This document shows positions 37,352-45,993 of a DNA stretch of 64,000 nt, one piece after another. This DNA comes from Pseudomonadota bacterium (GTDB lineage Bacteria > Myxococcota_A > UBA796 > CAJQPC01). The notes below the pieces were generated by a model, which worked only from the letters and a program-made list of their open reading frames with translations, was not told the origin of the DNA and made no database searches. The position numbers and the translations under genes are program-made. The stretch is from assembly GCA_024228935.1 (NCBI GenBank), contig JAAESX010000148.1, positions 62,001-126,000 of the forward strand, in the 5' to 3' direction. The stretch's first letter is position 1, and the number at the start of each line of letters is the position of its first letter.

Positions 37352-39936
37352 TGCACCTCTTCTTCCTGCTCGCTTGTTCGGACGCCCAGCCGACCCACTC
37401 CGAGCCGCCGGACAGCGACCCCGAGGCCGACAGCGACAGCGACACCGACGCAGACACCGACGCAGACGCAGACGCCGATGCAGACACGGACACCGACACC
37501 GACGCCGACGCCGACCCCATCCGCGGGACGCACCACGAGCGCGACCACGGCTTCGCGTTCTGGCCGGGCAACCACTGGACGACCTGGAACACCTACAACG
37601 ACGTGCAGCACGTCCAGACCGGCTTCTACGGCCTGGCCTTCGACGTCTCGACCGCCAGCTTCGAGCACCTGGGGCCCGTGCCCGCGGCGGACCGCATCGC
37701 GACGCGCTCGTCCAGCAACGACCTGGTCAGCGCCCTGCCGGCCGTCCCGGTCCGCTACGTCGCCGTCCAGGACGGGGCCGAGCATGCGGCGACGGGCTTC
37801 CTCAGCCGCGAAGGCAGCACCAGCAACCCCTCTGAGCTCATCGACATGGGCCGGTTCATGCAGCGGGTGGAGATCCCCTGGATCACCTACGTCGGCAGCG
37901 ACCTGGTGGGTCGTGTCCAGCTCGCGGCGATGCCTCGCCACCTGGTGCTGACCCACGCCACCGACGACGCCACCGTCCGGATCGAGCTGGGCCCGTTCGA
38001 GGCCCTCACCGAGAGCGACTGGCTGGTCGAGGGCCGCGCCGTCACCGTGCACGACGGCTCGGGCGAGGGCTGGCACCTCATCGCGCCCGAGGGGGCCGCC
38101 CTGCGACAGGACGGGGACGGGAAGCTGACCGCCGAAGCCGAGGAGACCCTCTCCGTCATCGCCGTCCCGACCGAGGCCGCGTCCGACGAGCAGCTGGCGG
38201 TCTGGCTGAACCCCGGCGAGACGGTGAGCGTCCGCAGCGCTCAGCTCCAGCGAGACGGCACGGGTGGAGACGAACTCACCGACGCCACATGGGACGGCGA
38301 GCGCGGCGTCTTCCTCGTCCAGATCCACGATCTGACCGAGGTGGGCGCGCCGACCTGGGCGGACTGGACCGACCCCAGCCAACACACCTGGTACAACCGC
38401 CACCGCGTGGTGGTGGACAACCAAGGCACCGAGCCGGTGTCCGTCCCGATCGCGCTCGAGGGCGGGAACAACGCGGCCTTCTACATCACCGGCGGAGCCC
38501 CGCTCTGGCGCGACGCCGACGGCGAGCCCACCGGCGCCCCCATCCAGGTCTCCAAGAACTGGCACGAGAGCCCGTACTGGTACCACCTGTACAGCGCGAT
38601 GCTCGTCGAGCCCGGGGAGCTCGAGCTCGAGCACACCTTCGCCCACAGCAAGTGGGGCGAGGCCTACGCCGCGGCGCACGCCCAGCTCGCGCTCGTCGGC
38701 TGGGGCGTGAACCAGCAATGGGACGAGTCCTCGCTCGGGGCCTTCGGCGAGTCCATCACCTACGACCCGGACCTGACGCTGGGACGCTCGATGGTCGACG
38801 ACGTCCGTCCCTTCCTGGTCGAGGCCGGCTCGAAGTGGAACTGGACGGGCAACGTGGGCGGCGCCAACTTCCTGGTGTACGCCACCGCCGAGACCGACAG
38901 CCGCCCGGAGCACCAGCTGGGTCGACTCCGCACCGACTACGCGATGACCGGGCCGAACCTCACCCGTGTCACCTACGCCGGCATCACCCGGGACGAGCGC
39001 GTCGAGGCCGTCATCACCACCGAGCTCGGCCGCACAGACGACCTGGTCCGGGTGCTCTACCACCTGGAGTACACCTTCCTCGAGGACGTCGAGGTCGAGC
39101 GGCTGGCGCTGTTCCAGATGGCCGCCGACCGGTACGCCGACAACGGGTTCAGCCGGTACGCCTACGGCAACACCGCCGGGACGCTCGCGGACGAGGCCAT
39201 CACGGACCACGGCACGACCGGGTACGCCAGCGAAGCGGACCGGGGCATCGCCATCGAGGGCGATGAGCCCTGGGGGATGCTGTACGCCAACACCCGCTCG
39301 GACGGCTCGCTGCCCGAGGACCTGGCCAACGTCGGGTTCATCGTGCGCGACTACGAGGCTCGCATCGGCGACCAGGTCGTCACCACCCCGCACCTGAACC
39401 TCATGCGGACCTACAACGGCGGCTACTCCCAGATGTCGTTCGAGCTGGGCATCCCCTACGACGCCGAGGACCTGCTCGTTCCGGCCGGGAGCGTGCTCCG
39501 CGCGACGGTCGAGTACGTCGTGCCGCCCTCGGACAAGACGGCCTGGTACGGCGAGGCCGACTGGCTGACCGACCTGGATTCCGGCAGCTTCCAGGACCCG
39601 GAGATGCTCCGCCTGATGGCCGAGGAGGGCCAGCTCACGGTCGTCGCGACGCAGGGGACGCTGATCCGGACGCATCCCGTCGAGCTGCTGGCCGACGAGG
39701 GCGTGGACTTCGAGCTCACGGGTGGACTCGGGTACGTGCCCGTCACCATCTCGGGCCTGGCCCAGCCCGACGGCTGGACGCTGGAGCAGGAGCTCGACGG
39801 GGCCTGGGAGGTCGTCGATCAGTCGGTCGAGGGCAATGACTTCTGGCAAGCGCACTTCGACGGCGCCGCCGGCAGCTACGAGCTGGTCTTCAACCTGCCG
39901 AACCGCGGCACCAACCGGTACCGACTGGTCCGCTGA
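37351..39936 (+). CDS. Large lipoprotein with Asp-rich linker, unknown function
   Basis: 861 residues. The ATG gives MHLFFLLAC, lipobox Cys at residue 9, then a 30-residue stretch of alternating Asp with Thr, Ala or Ser. The remainder is beta-sandwich-like (many Trp/Tyr; NWTGNVGGANFLVYA, YHLEYTFLEDVEVERLALFQ) and may be a carbohydrate-active or adhesion module, but I recognise no catalytic motif. An in-frame CTG at 37330 would give MRGRGTLMHLFFLLAC, a more usual signal, so the start is uncertain. Coupled to the SUMF1-like gene by TGATG. Confidence 0.78.
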   Translation: MHLFFLLACSDAQPTHSEPPDSDPEADSDSDTDADTDADADADADTDTDTDADADPIRGTHHERDHGFAFWPGNHWTTWNTYNDVQHVQTGFYGLAFDVSTASFEHLGPVPAADRIATRSSSNDLVSALPAVPVRYVAVQDGAEHAATGFLSREGSTSNPSELIDMGRFMQRVEIPWITYVGSDLVGRVQLAAMPRHLVLTHATDDATVRIELGPFEALTESDWLVEGRAVTVHDGSGEGWHLIAPEGAALRQDGDGKLTAEAEETLSVIAVPTEAASDEQLAVWLNPGETVSVRSAQLQRDGTGGDELTDATWDGERGVFLVQIHDLTEVGAPTWADWTDPSQHTWYNRHRVVVDNQGTEPVSVPIALEGGNNAAFYITGGAPLWRDADGEPTGAPIQVSKNWHESPYWYHLYSAMLVEPGELELEHTFAHSKWGEAYAAAHAQLALVGWGVNQQWDESSLGAFGESITYDPDLTLGRSMVDDVRPFLVEAGSKWNWTGNVGGANFLVYATAETDSRPEHQLGRLRTDYAMTGPNLTRVTYAGITRDERVEAVITTELGRTDDLVRVLYHLEYTFLEDVEVERLALFQMAADRYADNGFSRYAYGNTAGTLADEAITDHGTTGYASEADRGIAIEGDEPWGMLYANTRSDGSLPEDLANVGFIVRDYEARIGDQVVTTPHLNLMRTYNGGYSQMSFELGIPYDAEDLLVPAGSVLRATVEYVVPPSDKTAWYGEADWLTDLDSGSFQDPEMLRLMAEEGQLTVVATQGTLIRTHPVELLADEGVDFELTGGLGYVPVTISGLAQPDGWTLEQELDGAWEVVDQSVEGNDFWQAHFDGAAGSYELVFNLPNRGTNRYRLVR
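37429..37515 (+). repeat. Hexanucleotide-type low-complexity repeat encoding the Asp-rich linker
   Basis: Runs of GACRCN codon pairs (GACACC, GACGCA, GACGCC) encode alternating Asp with Thr, Ala or Ser behind the lipidated Cys. Such DNA can change length by slippage. The linker probably spaces the folded part from the membrane. Confidence 0.75.
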
Positions 39937-39939
39937 GGC

Positions 39940-41166
39940 TCACCGCAGCAGCCCCTCGACCACGGCGGGGTCGCCATCGTTGGGCGCGGCATCCAGCCCC
40001 AGCAGCGCGCACATCAGCTCGTACAGGTGGACGTTCTCGAACGCCTCGACGGTCCCCGGGGCGAGCCCAGGACCGGCCGCGACGAAGATGCCGTGCATGC
40101 TCTCGGCGCGCGGGTCGAAGCCATGAGCGCCACCCGTGGCGTTGTCCGTGTTCTCGGTGAACCACTCCCGCGAGGTGATGGTCCAGCCGTCCTCGGCGAT
40201 GCAGATGACCGGAGGAATGCGTGCGTTCTCAGCATGATGGAGCTCTTCGTCCAGGTCCTCCTTCCGCGCACAGTCGATGTGCTCGAGCGTCGCGAGGGAC
40301 GCCAGGAGCGTGTCTACGTCCGTCTCCGGATGGTCGTAGGACGGCCAGAAGTGGGCGGCGGTTCCCCAGGAGTACACGCCGACCTCGTCGAGCTGGATGG
40401 CCTCGTCCAGGAACACCACGCGGTCTCGTGACAGAGCACTCATCCCATGATCCGCCGTGACGAGGACGTTGACCACGTCCGTCTGTTCGAGCGACTCGAT
40501 GCCCTCGACGAGTCGACCCATCGCCGCATCCACCTCGGCGACGGCGGAGGCGATCTGGAAGCCGTCGGGGCCGTAGGCGTGCCCGGTGTGGTCGGGCTGG
40601 TTCAGGTAGAGCGTGATCAAGCGAGGACGGGTGTCATCGGGCCGCGCCAGCCACTCCAGCACCAGATCGACGCGGTCGTCAAAGGACATCGAGCCGCTGT
40701 ACGGGAGCCACTCGCCGGGACGCTCGCCCGCGATCTCCGCCTCGGAGCCAACCCAGAAGAGCGTGGCGTTCCGCAGCCTCGCCTTGCTCGCCGTCGCCCA
40801 GATCGGCTCGCCTCCATACCAGCTGCCGTCGGTGACGGTCGAGGTGTCGGACATCGAGTAGCTGGCGTCCCGATCCGGGTCCCAGAAGTGGTTCCCGACG
40901 ATTCCGTGGTGCTCCGGGTACAGCCCGGTCACCGCCGTGTAGTGACTGGGGAACGTGAGCGTCGGGTAGGGAGGCACCAGGGCGTCGGCCCGCACGCCTC
41001 GCTCGGCCATCGCGTCCAGCGCGGGGGTGTCGTGGGCGTCCATGTAGCTGTTCCGGAAGCCGTCCAGGCTCACCAGGACGAGTGCGCCGGGACGAGGCTC
41101 GGAAGCCACCGAGTCCAGGTCGGCGACACCGGGAACACATGCCAGGAGCGGAAGCAGCACCCCCAC
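39940..41166 (-). CDS. Alkaline phosphatase-superfamily ENPP-type phosphodiesterase, lipoprotein
   Basis: 408 residues. GTG start fixed by an in-frame TAG two codons upstream, giving MGVLLPLLAC with the lipobox Cys at residue 10. The nucleotide pyrophosphatase/phosphodiesterase signature is complete: VSLDGFRNSYMD with the first metal Asp, TLTFPSHYTAVTGLYPEHHG with nucleophile Thr71, QPDHTGHAYGPD, TADHGMSALS and GAHGFDP. Two zinc ions are expected. It hydrolyses phosphodiester or pyrophosphate bonds of nucleotides or lipids outside the inner membrane. It is last in a minus-strand run with the cytochrome-like genes, 21 bases downstream. Confidence 0.92.
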   Translation of the reverse strand: MGVLLPLLACVPGVADLDSVASEPRPGALVLVSLDGFRNSYMDAHDTPALDAMAERGVRADALVPPYPTLTFPSHYTAVTGLYPEHHGIVGNHFWDPDRDASYSMSDTSTVTDGSWYGGEPIWATASKARLRNATLFWVGSEAEIAGERPGEWLPYSGSMSFDDRVDLVLEWLARPDDTRPRLITLYLNQPDHTGHAYGPDGFQIASAVAEVDAAMGRLVEGIESLEQTDVVNVLVTADHGMSALSRDRVVFLDEAIQLDEVGVYSWGTAAHFWPSYDHPETDVDTLLASLATLEHIDCARKEDLDEELHHAENARIPPVICIAEDGWTITSREWFTENTDNATGGAHGFDPRAESMHGIFVAAGPGLAPGTVEAFENVHLYELMCALLGLDAAPNDGDPAVVEGLLR

Positions 41167-41187
41167 AGACTAACGGGGCCGCGAGGA

Positions 41188-41622
41188 CTACAGCGCGGGC
41201 TCACCGCGCGAGGCCCGGTGACAGCTCGCACACTGGCTGACGATCTGCCCGTACAGGTCGGCCCGCGTGTCCGGGTTGTCGTCCGCCAGCGCGGCGAACG
41301 CGAGCTCGTGGACGGCCGCGGCCAGCTCCTCGGATCCCTCGTGGAGTCCCCAGTCGCCGATGTCCGAAGCCGGCACGCTGTCCGGCCCGAGGACCTTCAG
41401 TGACCGGTCCCAGGCCGCCGTGCTGGGCTCGATGAGCGCGGCCCACATCCGGTCGTTCGCCCAGGCGTGCTGCGCCATGTGGTTGCCCACGCCGGGGCCT
41501 TCTGCGGGCGCGGGCAGCTCGGTCAGCAGCGGACCCGTCTCCAGGCTCTGGTGGCAGGCGCCGCAGGTGTTGGCCATGGCCCCGAGTGCCACCGCCTGAT
41601 CGACGACGGTCTCCGCAGCCAC
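41188..41622 (-). CDS. C-terminal piece of an interrupted cytochrome-like lipoprotein (two CxxCH)
   Basis: 144 codons from GTG 41622, in the same frame as the upstream piece and separated from it only by TAG and one codon. It contains TCGACHQ, which closes the first domain, then NHMAQHAWAND and a closing QCASCHR, which make a complete second domain. Each CxxCH can bind heme c. No ribosome site or signal peptide precedes the GTG, so a separate cytoplasmic product would not receive heme. It is best read as the second part of a single gene spanning 41188-41889 broken by an amber codon. Confidence 0.75.
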   Translation of the reverse strand: MAAETVVDQAVALGAMANTCGACHQSLETGPLLTELPAPAEGPGVGNHMAQHAWANDRMWAALIEPSTAAWDRSLKVLGPDSVPASDIGDWGLHEGSEELAAAVHELAFAALADDNPDTRADLYGQIVSQCASCHRASRGEPAL

Positions 41623-41625
41623 ACC

Positions 41626-41889
41626 CTAAGCAGCGACCTCGCGCAGCTCATCGCGCCATCCGTGCGAGCCCGCGAGCAGGCTGTCGTCCGCCTGGTGCTC
41701 GGCGATCCAGCGGAAGCCCTCGCGCGCCTCGTCGAAGCGACCCTGCACGACCGAGTCGCGGGTCGAGGTCGCCCGCACCAAGTGCTCGGCCATGTGGACC
41801 TGGACGTCCGGCGCGGGCTCAGGCGCGGCCGGGACAGGCTCCGGCGCGACCTGCTTTCCAGCGCAGCTCAACAACAGCATCCAGGACAT
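41626..41889 (-). CDS. N-terminal piece of the interrupted cytochrome-like lipoprotein
   Basis: 87 residues: signal MSWMLLLSC (Cys at residue 9), a Pro/Ala/Glu linker, and the first part of a helical domain with VHMAEHLVRAT and WIAEHQADDSLLAGS. It stops at TAG 41628-41626. Aligned without gaps to the neighbouring paralogue, the TAG falls on a Glu codon (GAG), so a single G-to-T change explains the break. As it stands the product lacks CxxCH and would not hold heme. It starts two bases after the paralogue's stop. Confidence 0.75.
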   Translation of the reverse strand: MSWMLLLSCAGKQVAPEPVPAAPEPAPDVQVHMAEHLVRATSTRDSVVQGRFDEAREGFRWIAEHQADDSLLAGSHGWRDELREVAA

Positions 41890-41891
41890 GG

Positions 41892-42290
41892 CTATTCGCC
41901 CCGCATCTCGGCGTGACAGCCAGCACACGCGGCGCCGAGCCGACCGATGGCGGCCGCCGTCTCGGCAGGATGTGTGGCGACCGAGCCCTCGGTCGCCGCG
42001 GTCTTCATCTCGGCGAGCCAGGACCGGGATCCCTCGGGGAGTCCCTCGGGCGCCTCGTGCTCGGCCAGCCAGGCGAGCGCGTCCTGCGCCTGCCCGACCT
42101 CTCCATGGATGAACGCCTCGTTCGCGACGCGCGTCTTCGCGAAGTGCTCGCTCATGTGCAGCTGCATCGACGAGCTCGGTTCCGTCTCGGCCAGGACCGC
42201 GGCGGGCTCGGTGACGGCGGGCACCTCGGCAGCCGCGGGCACCTCGGTGCTCTTGGGCGCGCAGGCCAGGGTCATGAGCAGCATCGACAT
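41892..42290 (-). CDS. Cytochrome-like lipoprotein, one HMxxH/CxxCH domain
   Basis: 132 residues. ATG fixed by an in-frame TAG four codons upstream; ribosome site GAGGTG. Signal MSMLLMTLAC with Cys at residue 10. The mature protein has LHMSEHFAKT, WLAEHEAPEGLPEGS and a closing CAGCHAEM. The single CxxCH near the C-terminus recalls cytochrome c' (four-helix bundle), and the conserved HMxxH could supply a second ligand. First gene of a minus-strand run leading to the amber-broken paralogue and the phosphodiesterase. The electron partner is unknown. Confidence 0.8.
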   Translation of the reverse strand: MSMLLMTLACAPKSTEVPAAAEVPAVTEPAAVLAETEPSSSMQLHMSEHFAKTRVANEAFIHGEVGQAQDALAWLAEHEAPEGLPEGSRSWLAEMKTAATEGSVATHPAETAAAIGRLGAACAGCHAEMRGE

Positions 42291-42422
42291 GGGGCACCTC
42301 TACGGCATTTCTCACCTCTCCAGCCGAGAACCACCCGTCCCGCCCGGTGCCCGGCACATACGATGCGGCCCGCGAGAACCGACTCCCCCCATGCCGAGGC
42401 CGCTCCGCGTTAGGACCGCCGC

Positions 42423-43850
42423 ATGTCCTGGCTCACCGCGTCCCTGTCGTGTTCGTCGCTCCTGTGCGGTCCTGGGACGACCGAGGTCGACGGGGTCTGC
42501 CTGCCGCTCCCCGACACCAGCTCGGAGGCCGACGCCGACACCGACTCGGACGCGGATGCCGACGCGGACTCGGACGCCGACAGCGACTCGGACACCGACA
42601 CGGACACGGACACCGACACCGGGCCCGTCGAGACCGTTCTCGACGTCTACATCCTGGCGGGCCAGTCGAACATGGACGGCGTCTCCTGGTACCCGGGGCT
42701 GACCCCGGAACAGCAGCTCGCGGACCCCCGAGTCCCCTTGTACTGGTCCGGCTGGGGCGAGTTCCGGGCGCTCCAGGCGGCCTCGGCTGGAAGCAACGTG
42801 TACTTCGGGCCGGAGGTCACGTTCGGTCGCGCCCTCGCGGACGCCGACCAGCCCGCCGTCCTCGTCAAGCACGCCGTCGGCGGCACGGATCTGGCCAACT
42901 ACTGGTACCCCGGCGCCGTTCCGGGCGATGCGTCGGCAGGCCCCGGGTTCGCGACCCTGGCCGTGACGATGGAGCAGGCGGCGCTCGAGCTCGATGCGGC
43001 AGGCGACCCCTGGCGATGGGCCGGCTTCGTCTGGATGCAGGGCGAGTCGGACTCGCTCGACCCCACGATGGCGAACGCGTACGAAAGCAACCTGCAGGGC
43101 TTGCTCGACGCCGTGCGCGAGCTGACGTCGACGCCCGAGCTGCCCGCCGCCATCGGCCTCATCGCTACCGAGTCCATCTGGACGCACGCCGACGCCGTCC
43201 GGGCGGCCCAGCGCGCGGTGGCAGACGGCGATCCGGACGTCTTCACGGTCGAGACCGACGACCTGCAGCGGAACGACGTCGATGCCGCGCACTACGACGG
43301 CGTCAGCATGCGTGTCCTCGGCGCTCGATTCGCCACCGCCCTGCTCGAGCGAGACGACGTGCCCGCCGGCTCGGACGCACCTGAAGCCGCACTCGCCGTA
43401 TCCGCCGGATCGACCGCGTATGACTTCACGGGGACGTGCGGCTGGGAGTTCGAGCTCGCCGAGGCCGTCACCGTCACCGACATCGGGAACTACGGGGCGA
43501 CCTACCTGGGGACGTCGGCCGACGTCGGGATCTGGGACGCGGACGGCGCGCTCGTCCTGCGCACCAACGTCCCGTCCTGGGCAGACGCGCCGGCCACGTG
43601 GCGAGACGCGTTCTGGTACGTCGCGATCGAGCCCGTCACGCTCCCGGCCGGGACCTACCGGATCGGGGTGGTGTCCTGGTCCGGGGACGCCGACCAGTAC
43701 CTCACCGACGCCACCGGGGCCTTCGCAGACGACGTGGGCTTCACCGCCGGCGTCTACGCCGAGGCGAACTGGCTGACGTACCCGGCAGCCAGCTACGTCG
43801 ATGGCGAAGGCATCAGCTTCGTCGGACCGAGCTTCCTGTTCACACCCTGA
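42423..43850 (+). CDS. SASA-family carbohydrate esterase lipoprotein (sialate O-acetylesterase-like)
   Basis: 475 residues. ATG fixed by an in-frame TAG four codons upstream. Signal MSWLTASLSC puts the first Cys at residue 10. A short CGPGTTEVDGVC tile and a 35-residue Asp-rich linker follow. The SGNH/SASA domain has block I VYILAGQSNMDG with Ser82, FVWMQGESDS and the catalytic DAAHYDG. It would remove acetyl groups from glycans such as acetylxylan. After residue 310 a DUF4082-like beta-sandwich follows. It is divergent from the cytochrome-like genes. Confidence 0.88.
   Translation: MSWLTASLSCSSLLCGPGTTEVDGVCLPLPDTSSEADADTDSDADADADSDADSDSDTDTDTDTDTGPVETVLDVYILAGQSNMDGVSWYPGLTPEQQLADPRVPLYWSGWGEFRALQAASAGSNVYFGPEVTFGRALADADQPAVLVKHAVGGTDLANYWYPGAVPGDASAGPGFATLAVTMEQAALELDAAGDPWRWAGFVWMQGESDSLDPTMANAYESNLQGLLDAVRELTSTPELPAAIGLIATESIWTHADAVRAAQRAVADGDPDVFTVETDDLQRNDVDAAHYDGVSMRVLGARFATALLERDDVPAGSDAPEAALAVSAGSTAYDFTGTCGWEFELAEAVTVTDIGNYGATYLGTSADVGIWDADGALVLRTNVPSWADAPATWRDAFWYVAIEPVTLPAGTYRIGVVSWSGDADQYLTDATGAFADDVGFTAGVYAEANWLTYPAASYVDGEGISFVGPSFLFTP
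42531..42620 (+). repeat. Low-complexity Asp-rich linker repeat
   Basis: GACNCN-type codon pairs encode alternating Asp with Ala, Ser or Thr between the N-terminal tile and the esterase domain. The same design as at 37429-37515, but the codon pattern differs, so it probably arose separately or has drifted. Confidence 0.7.
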
Positions 43851-43857
43851 GGCCGAG

Positions 43858-44778
43858 ATGACCCCACGCGCATCCGAGGTCGTCGCCCACGCCGGCCGCG
43901 TCTACCACCTGGGGCTGGCGCCAGGCGAGCTGGCCGAACGCATCGTGCTGGTGGGCGACCCAGCCCGAGCCCTGCGTGTCGCCGCGCGCTTCGAGACGCT
44001 CGAGCACGAGGTCCGCGAGCGCGAGTTCGTGACCCTGACCGGCACCTGGCGGGGCCACCGGCTCTCGGTCATCGGGACCGGGATCGGTACGGACAACGTC
44101 GAGATCGCGCTGGTCGAGGCCCACGTCGTGCACGCGATGGACCTGGAGACCGGCGCGGCCCTTCCCGACCCGCCCCGGCTCACCTTCCTGCGCGTCGGGA
44201 CCTCGGGAGGAGCGCGCGAGGACGTCGCACCCGGGACGCTGGCCATCGCCGCGTACGGCCTGGGGCTGGACAGCACCGGGCTCTTCTACGAGGGTCCTCC
44301 GGCCGACCAGACGGTGACCGAGCTCGAGGAGCAGGCCGCCGCGACGCTTCGGGCGGGCGAGTCGACGTCGTCCAGGTTCCGTGGTGCCGTTCATCCGTAC
44401 GCCGCGCGCGCCGACGAAGGGCTGGTCACGGCGCTCGCACAGGCGGCGACCGAGGCGGGGCTCTCGCACGAGGTCGGGGTCACCTGCGCCCTGCCCGGGT
44501 TCTACGCTCCGTCCGGTCGGTACATGGCGGGGCTCCGCGCGACGCTCCCCGACATCAAGGAGCGCCTTGGGACCGTCGAGGCCGGAGGCGTCCGGCTCCT
44601 GAACTTCGAGATGGAGTCGAGCCTGCTCTTCCACGTGGCCGGCCAGCTCGGCCACCGCGCGGGGACCATCTGTCCCATCCTGAGTACGCCGGGCTCGCAC
44701 GGGACGCTGATCGACGGAAAGGCAGCGGTCGAGCCGGTCATCGACCTGGCGCTCGAGGTCCTCGCCGGGCTCGACTGA
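43858..44778 (+). CDS. Nucleoside phosphorylase (uridine phosphorylase-like)
   Basis: 306 residues. NP-I family: VYHLGLAPGELAERIVLVGDPARA, VIGTGIGTDNVEIALVEA, LRVGTSGG, and the ribose-binding NFEMESSLLFHVAG. The family position suggests cleavage of a nucleoside with phosphate to base and ribose-1-phosphate; the pyrimidine or purine preference is uncertain. No signal peptide. It starts eight bases after the esterase stop. Confidence 0.88.
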   Translation: MTPRASEVVAHAGRVYHLGLAPGELAERIVLVGDPARALRVAARFETLEHEVREREFVTLTGTWRGHRLSVIGTGIGTDNVEIALVEAHVVHAMDLETGAALPDPPRLTFLRVGTSGGAREDVAPGTLAIAAYGLGLDSTGLFYEGPPADQTVTELEEQAAATLRAGESTSSRFRGAVHPYAARADEGLVTALAQAATEAGLSHEVGVTCALPGFYAPSGRYMAGLRATLPDIKERLGTVEAGGVRLLNFEMESSLLFHVAGQLGHRAGTICPILSTPGSHGTLIDGKAAVEPVIDLALEVLAGLD

Positions 44779-44781
44779 GGC

Positions 44782-45939
44782 TCAGTACCAGCCGGGCTCG
44801 CCGTAGCAGTTGCCGTCCCAGTGCTCGAAGATGGTGAGCTCCCACAAGAGCCCGCTGGTCGCCACGCCCTGGACGCCGCCCGCGCTCACGCTCGTGTCGG
44901 TCCCGAACGCGTCCGTGCCGTCCGCGCGCACCGCGAGCGCCTGGACGGTGAGCGCGCCGTTCCGCCACTCCCCCGCCGCGCCCGGGTCGTTCGCCTTCAC
45001 GCAGCCCGTCTCGCTGTGGTGCACCCGGCCCATCGGGATGGCCAGCTCGTGGAACCAGATGCCGCCGGACTCGAGGCGGGTGCTGCCCGCGACGCCATCC
45101 AGGCTGTAGACGGTCAGGTCCGCGATTGCCGTGTCGTCGTACTCGTCCGCCTCGGTCCAGCTCGTGTAGTCGTGGTCGTCGTAGGTTCCGTTGAGCACCA
45201 CCCGAGCGCCCTCGGACAGGTCCGCGTTGGCGATGACCAGCTTGAACCTCTGGTTGCCCGAGATCACGTCGGACAGACCCTTGGCCTTGCTGTCGCCCAG
45301 ATCGACCAGGTCCACGCCGAAGACCCCGAAGTCGTCGTCGAAGCCGTGGTCATGGGCGTCGGTGCTGCCGCTGCCGACAGGCGCGATCTCCGTGCTGTAG
45401 TCGACGTCGATGTGGCCGCCGACCAGGTCCTTGGGTGGGTGGTAGGTGCCGTCGTCGCCGGCGTGCAGCGGGTCCGACTCCTCGACGAGGACCTCGTACC
45501 CGTCAGGAACCCCGCCGCCATCGGTGTCCTTGTTCAGGGGGTCCGTGCCGTGCGTGTGGACCTCGTCCCCATCGGACAGTCCGTCGTAGTCGCTGTCCTC
45601 GTAGAGCGGATTGGTGCCGAGGCCGACCTCCTCGCCATCCGTCAGGCCGTCGCCGTCTGTGTCCGGGTCGTTCGGGTCGGTCCCGAGCGCCCCCTCCTCG
45701 GCATCGGTCAGCCCGTCGCCGTCCGAGTCGACCGGGGTGCCGGTGTCCGTTCCGGAGTCCCCGGTGTTCCCCGAGTCCCCGGTGTGTCCCGAGTCTCCGC
45801 CGGAGTCCCCGTTGTTGCCCGAGTCGCCCGGCTCGTCGGAGTCCGTGGTCACCAGGCCGGAGTCCTCGGGGTTCCCGTCCCGCACGTGGCCAGGGGCGGT
45901 ACCGATGGGCTTCAGGCAGCTCGCGAGCAGCAACAGCAT
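44782..45939 (-). CDS. Lipoprotein with thrombospondin type 3-like calcium repeats
   Basis: 385 residues. ATG with ribosome site GGAGG four bases away. The signal MLLLLASC has its lipobox Cys at residue 8, one of the shortest in the window. A Gly/Asp/Ser-rich linker follows, then DSDGDGLTDAEEGALGTDPN and three related TSP3-type loops that bind calcium, and a C-terminal beta-sandwich domain with one Cys pair. Function unknown; a surface, calcium-stabilised protein is expected. It is convergent with the nucleoside phosphorylase, three bases between stops. Confidence 0.82.
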   Translation of the reverse strand: MLLLLASCLKPIGTAPGHVRDGNPEDSGLVTTDSDEPGDSGNNGDSGGDSGHTGDSGNTGDSGTDTGTPVDSDGDGLTDAEEGALGTDPNDPDTDGDGLTDGEEVGLGTNPLYEDSDYDGLSDGDEVHTHGTDPLNKDTDGGGVPDGYEVLVEESDPLHAGDDGTYHPPKDLVGGHIDVDYSTEIAPVGSGSTDAHDHGFDDDFGVFGVDLVDLGDSKAKGLSDVISGNQRFKLVIANADLSEGARVVLNGTYDDHDYTSWTEADEYDDTAIADLTVYSLDGVAGSTRLESGGIWFHELAIPMGRVHHSETGCVKANDPGAAGEWRNGALTVQALAVRADGTDAFGTDTSVSAGGVQGVATSGLLWELTIFEHWDGNCYGEPGWY

Positions 45940-45993
45940 CGGACCTCCGGGCGCGCCACGCCGCGGGCACCGCAAGGACAGTACACTCGCCTC

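Noticed and set aside
41626..41628. Programmed readthrough or pyrrolysine at TAG
   Set aside because: TAG ends many ordinary genes here, no suppressor tRNA is in the window, and alignment with the paralogue gives a plain Glu codon at that place.
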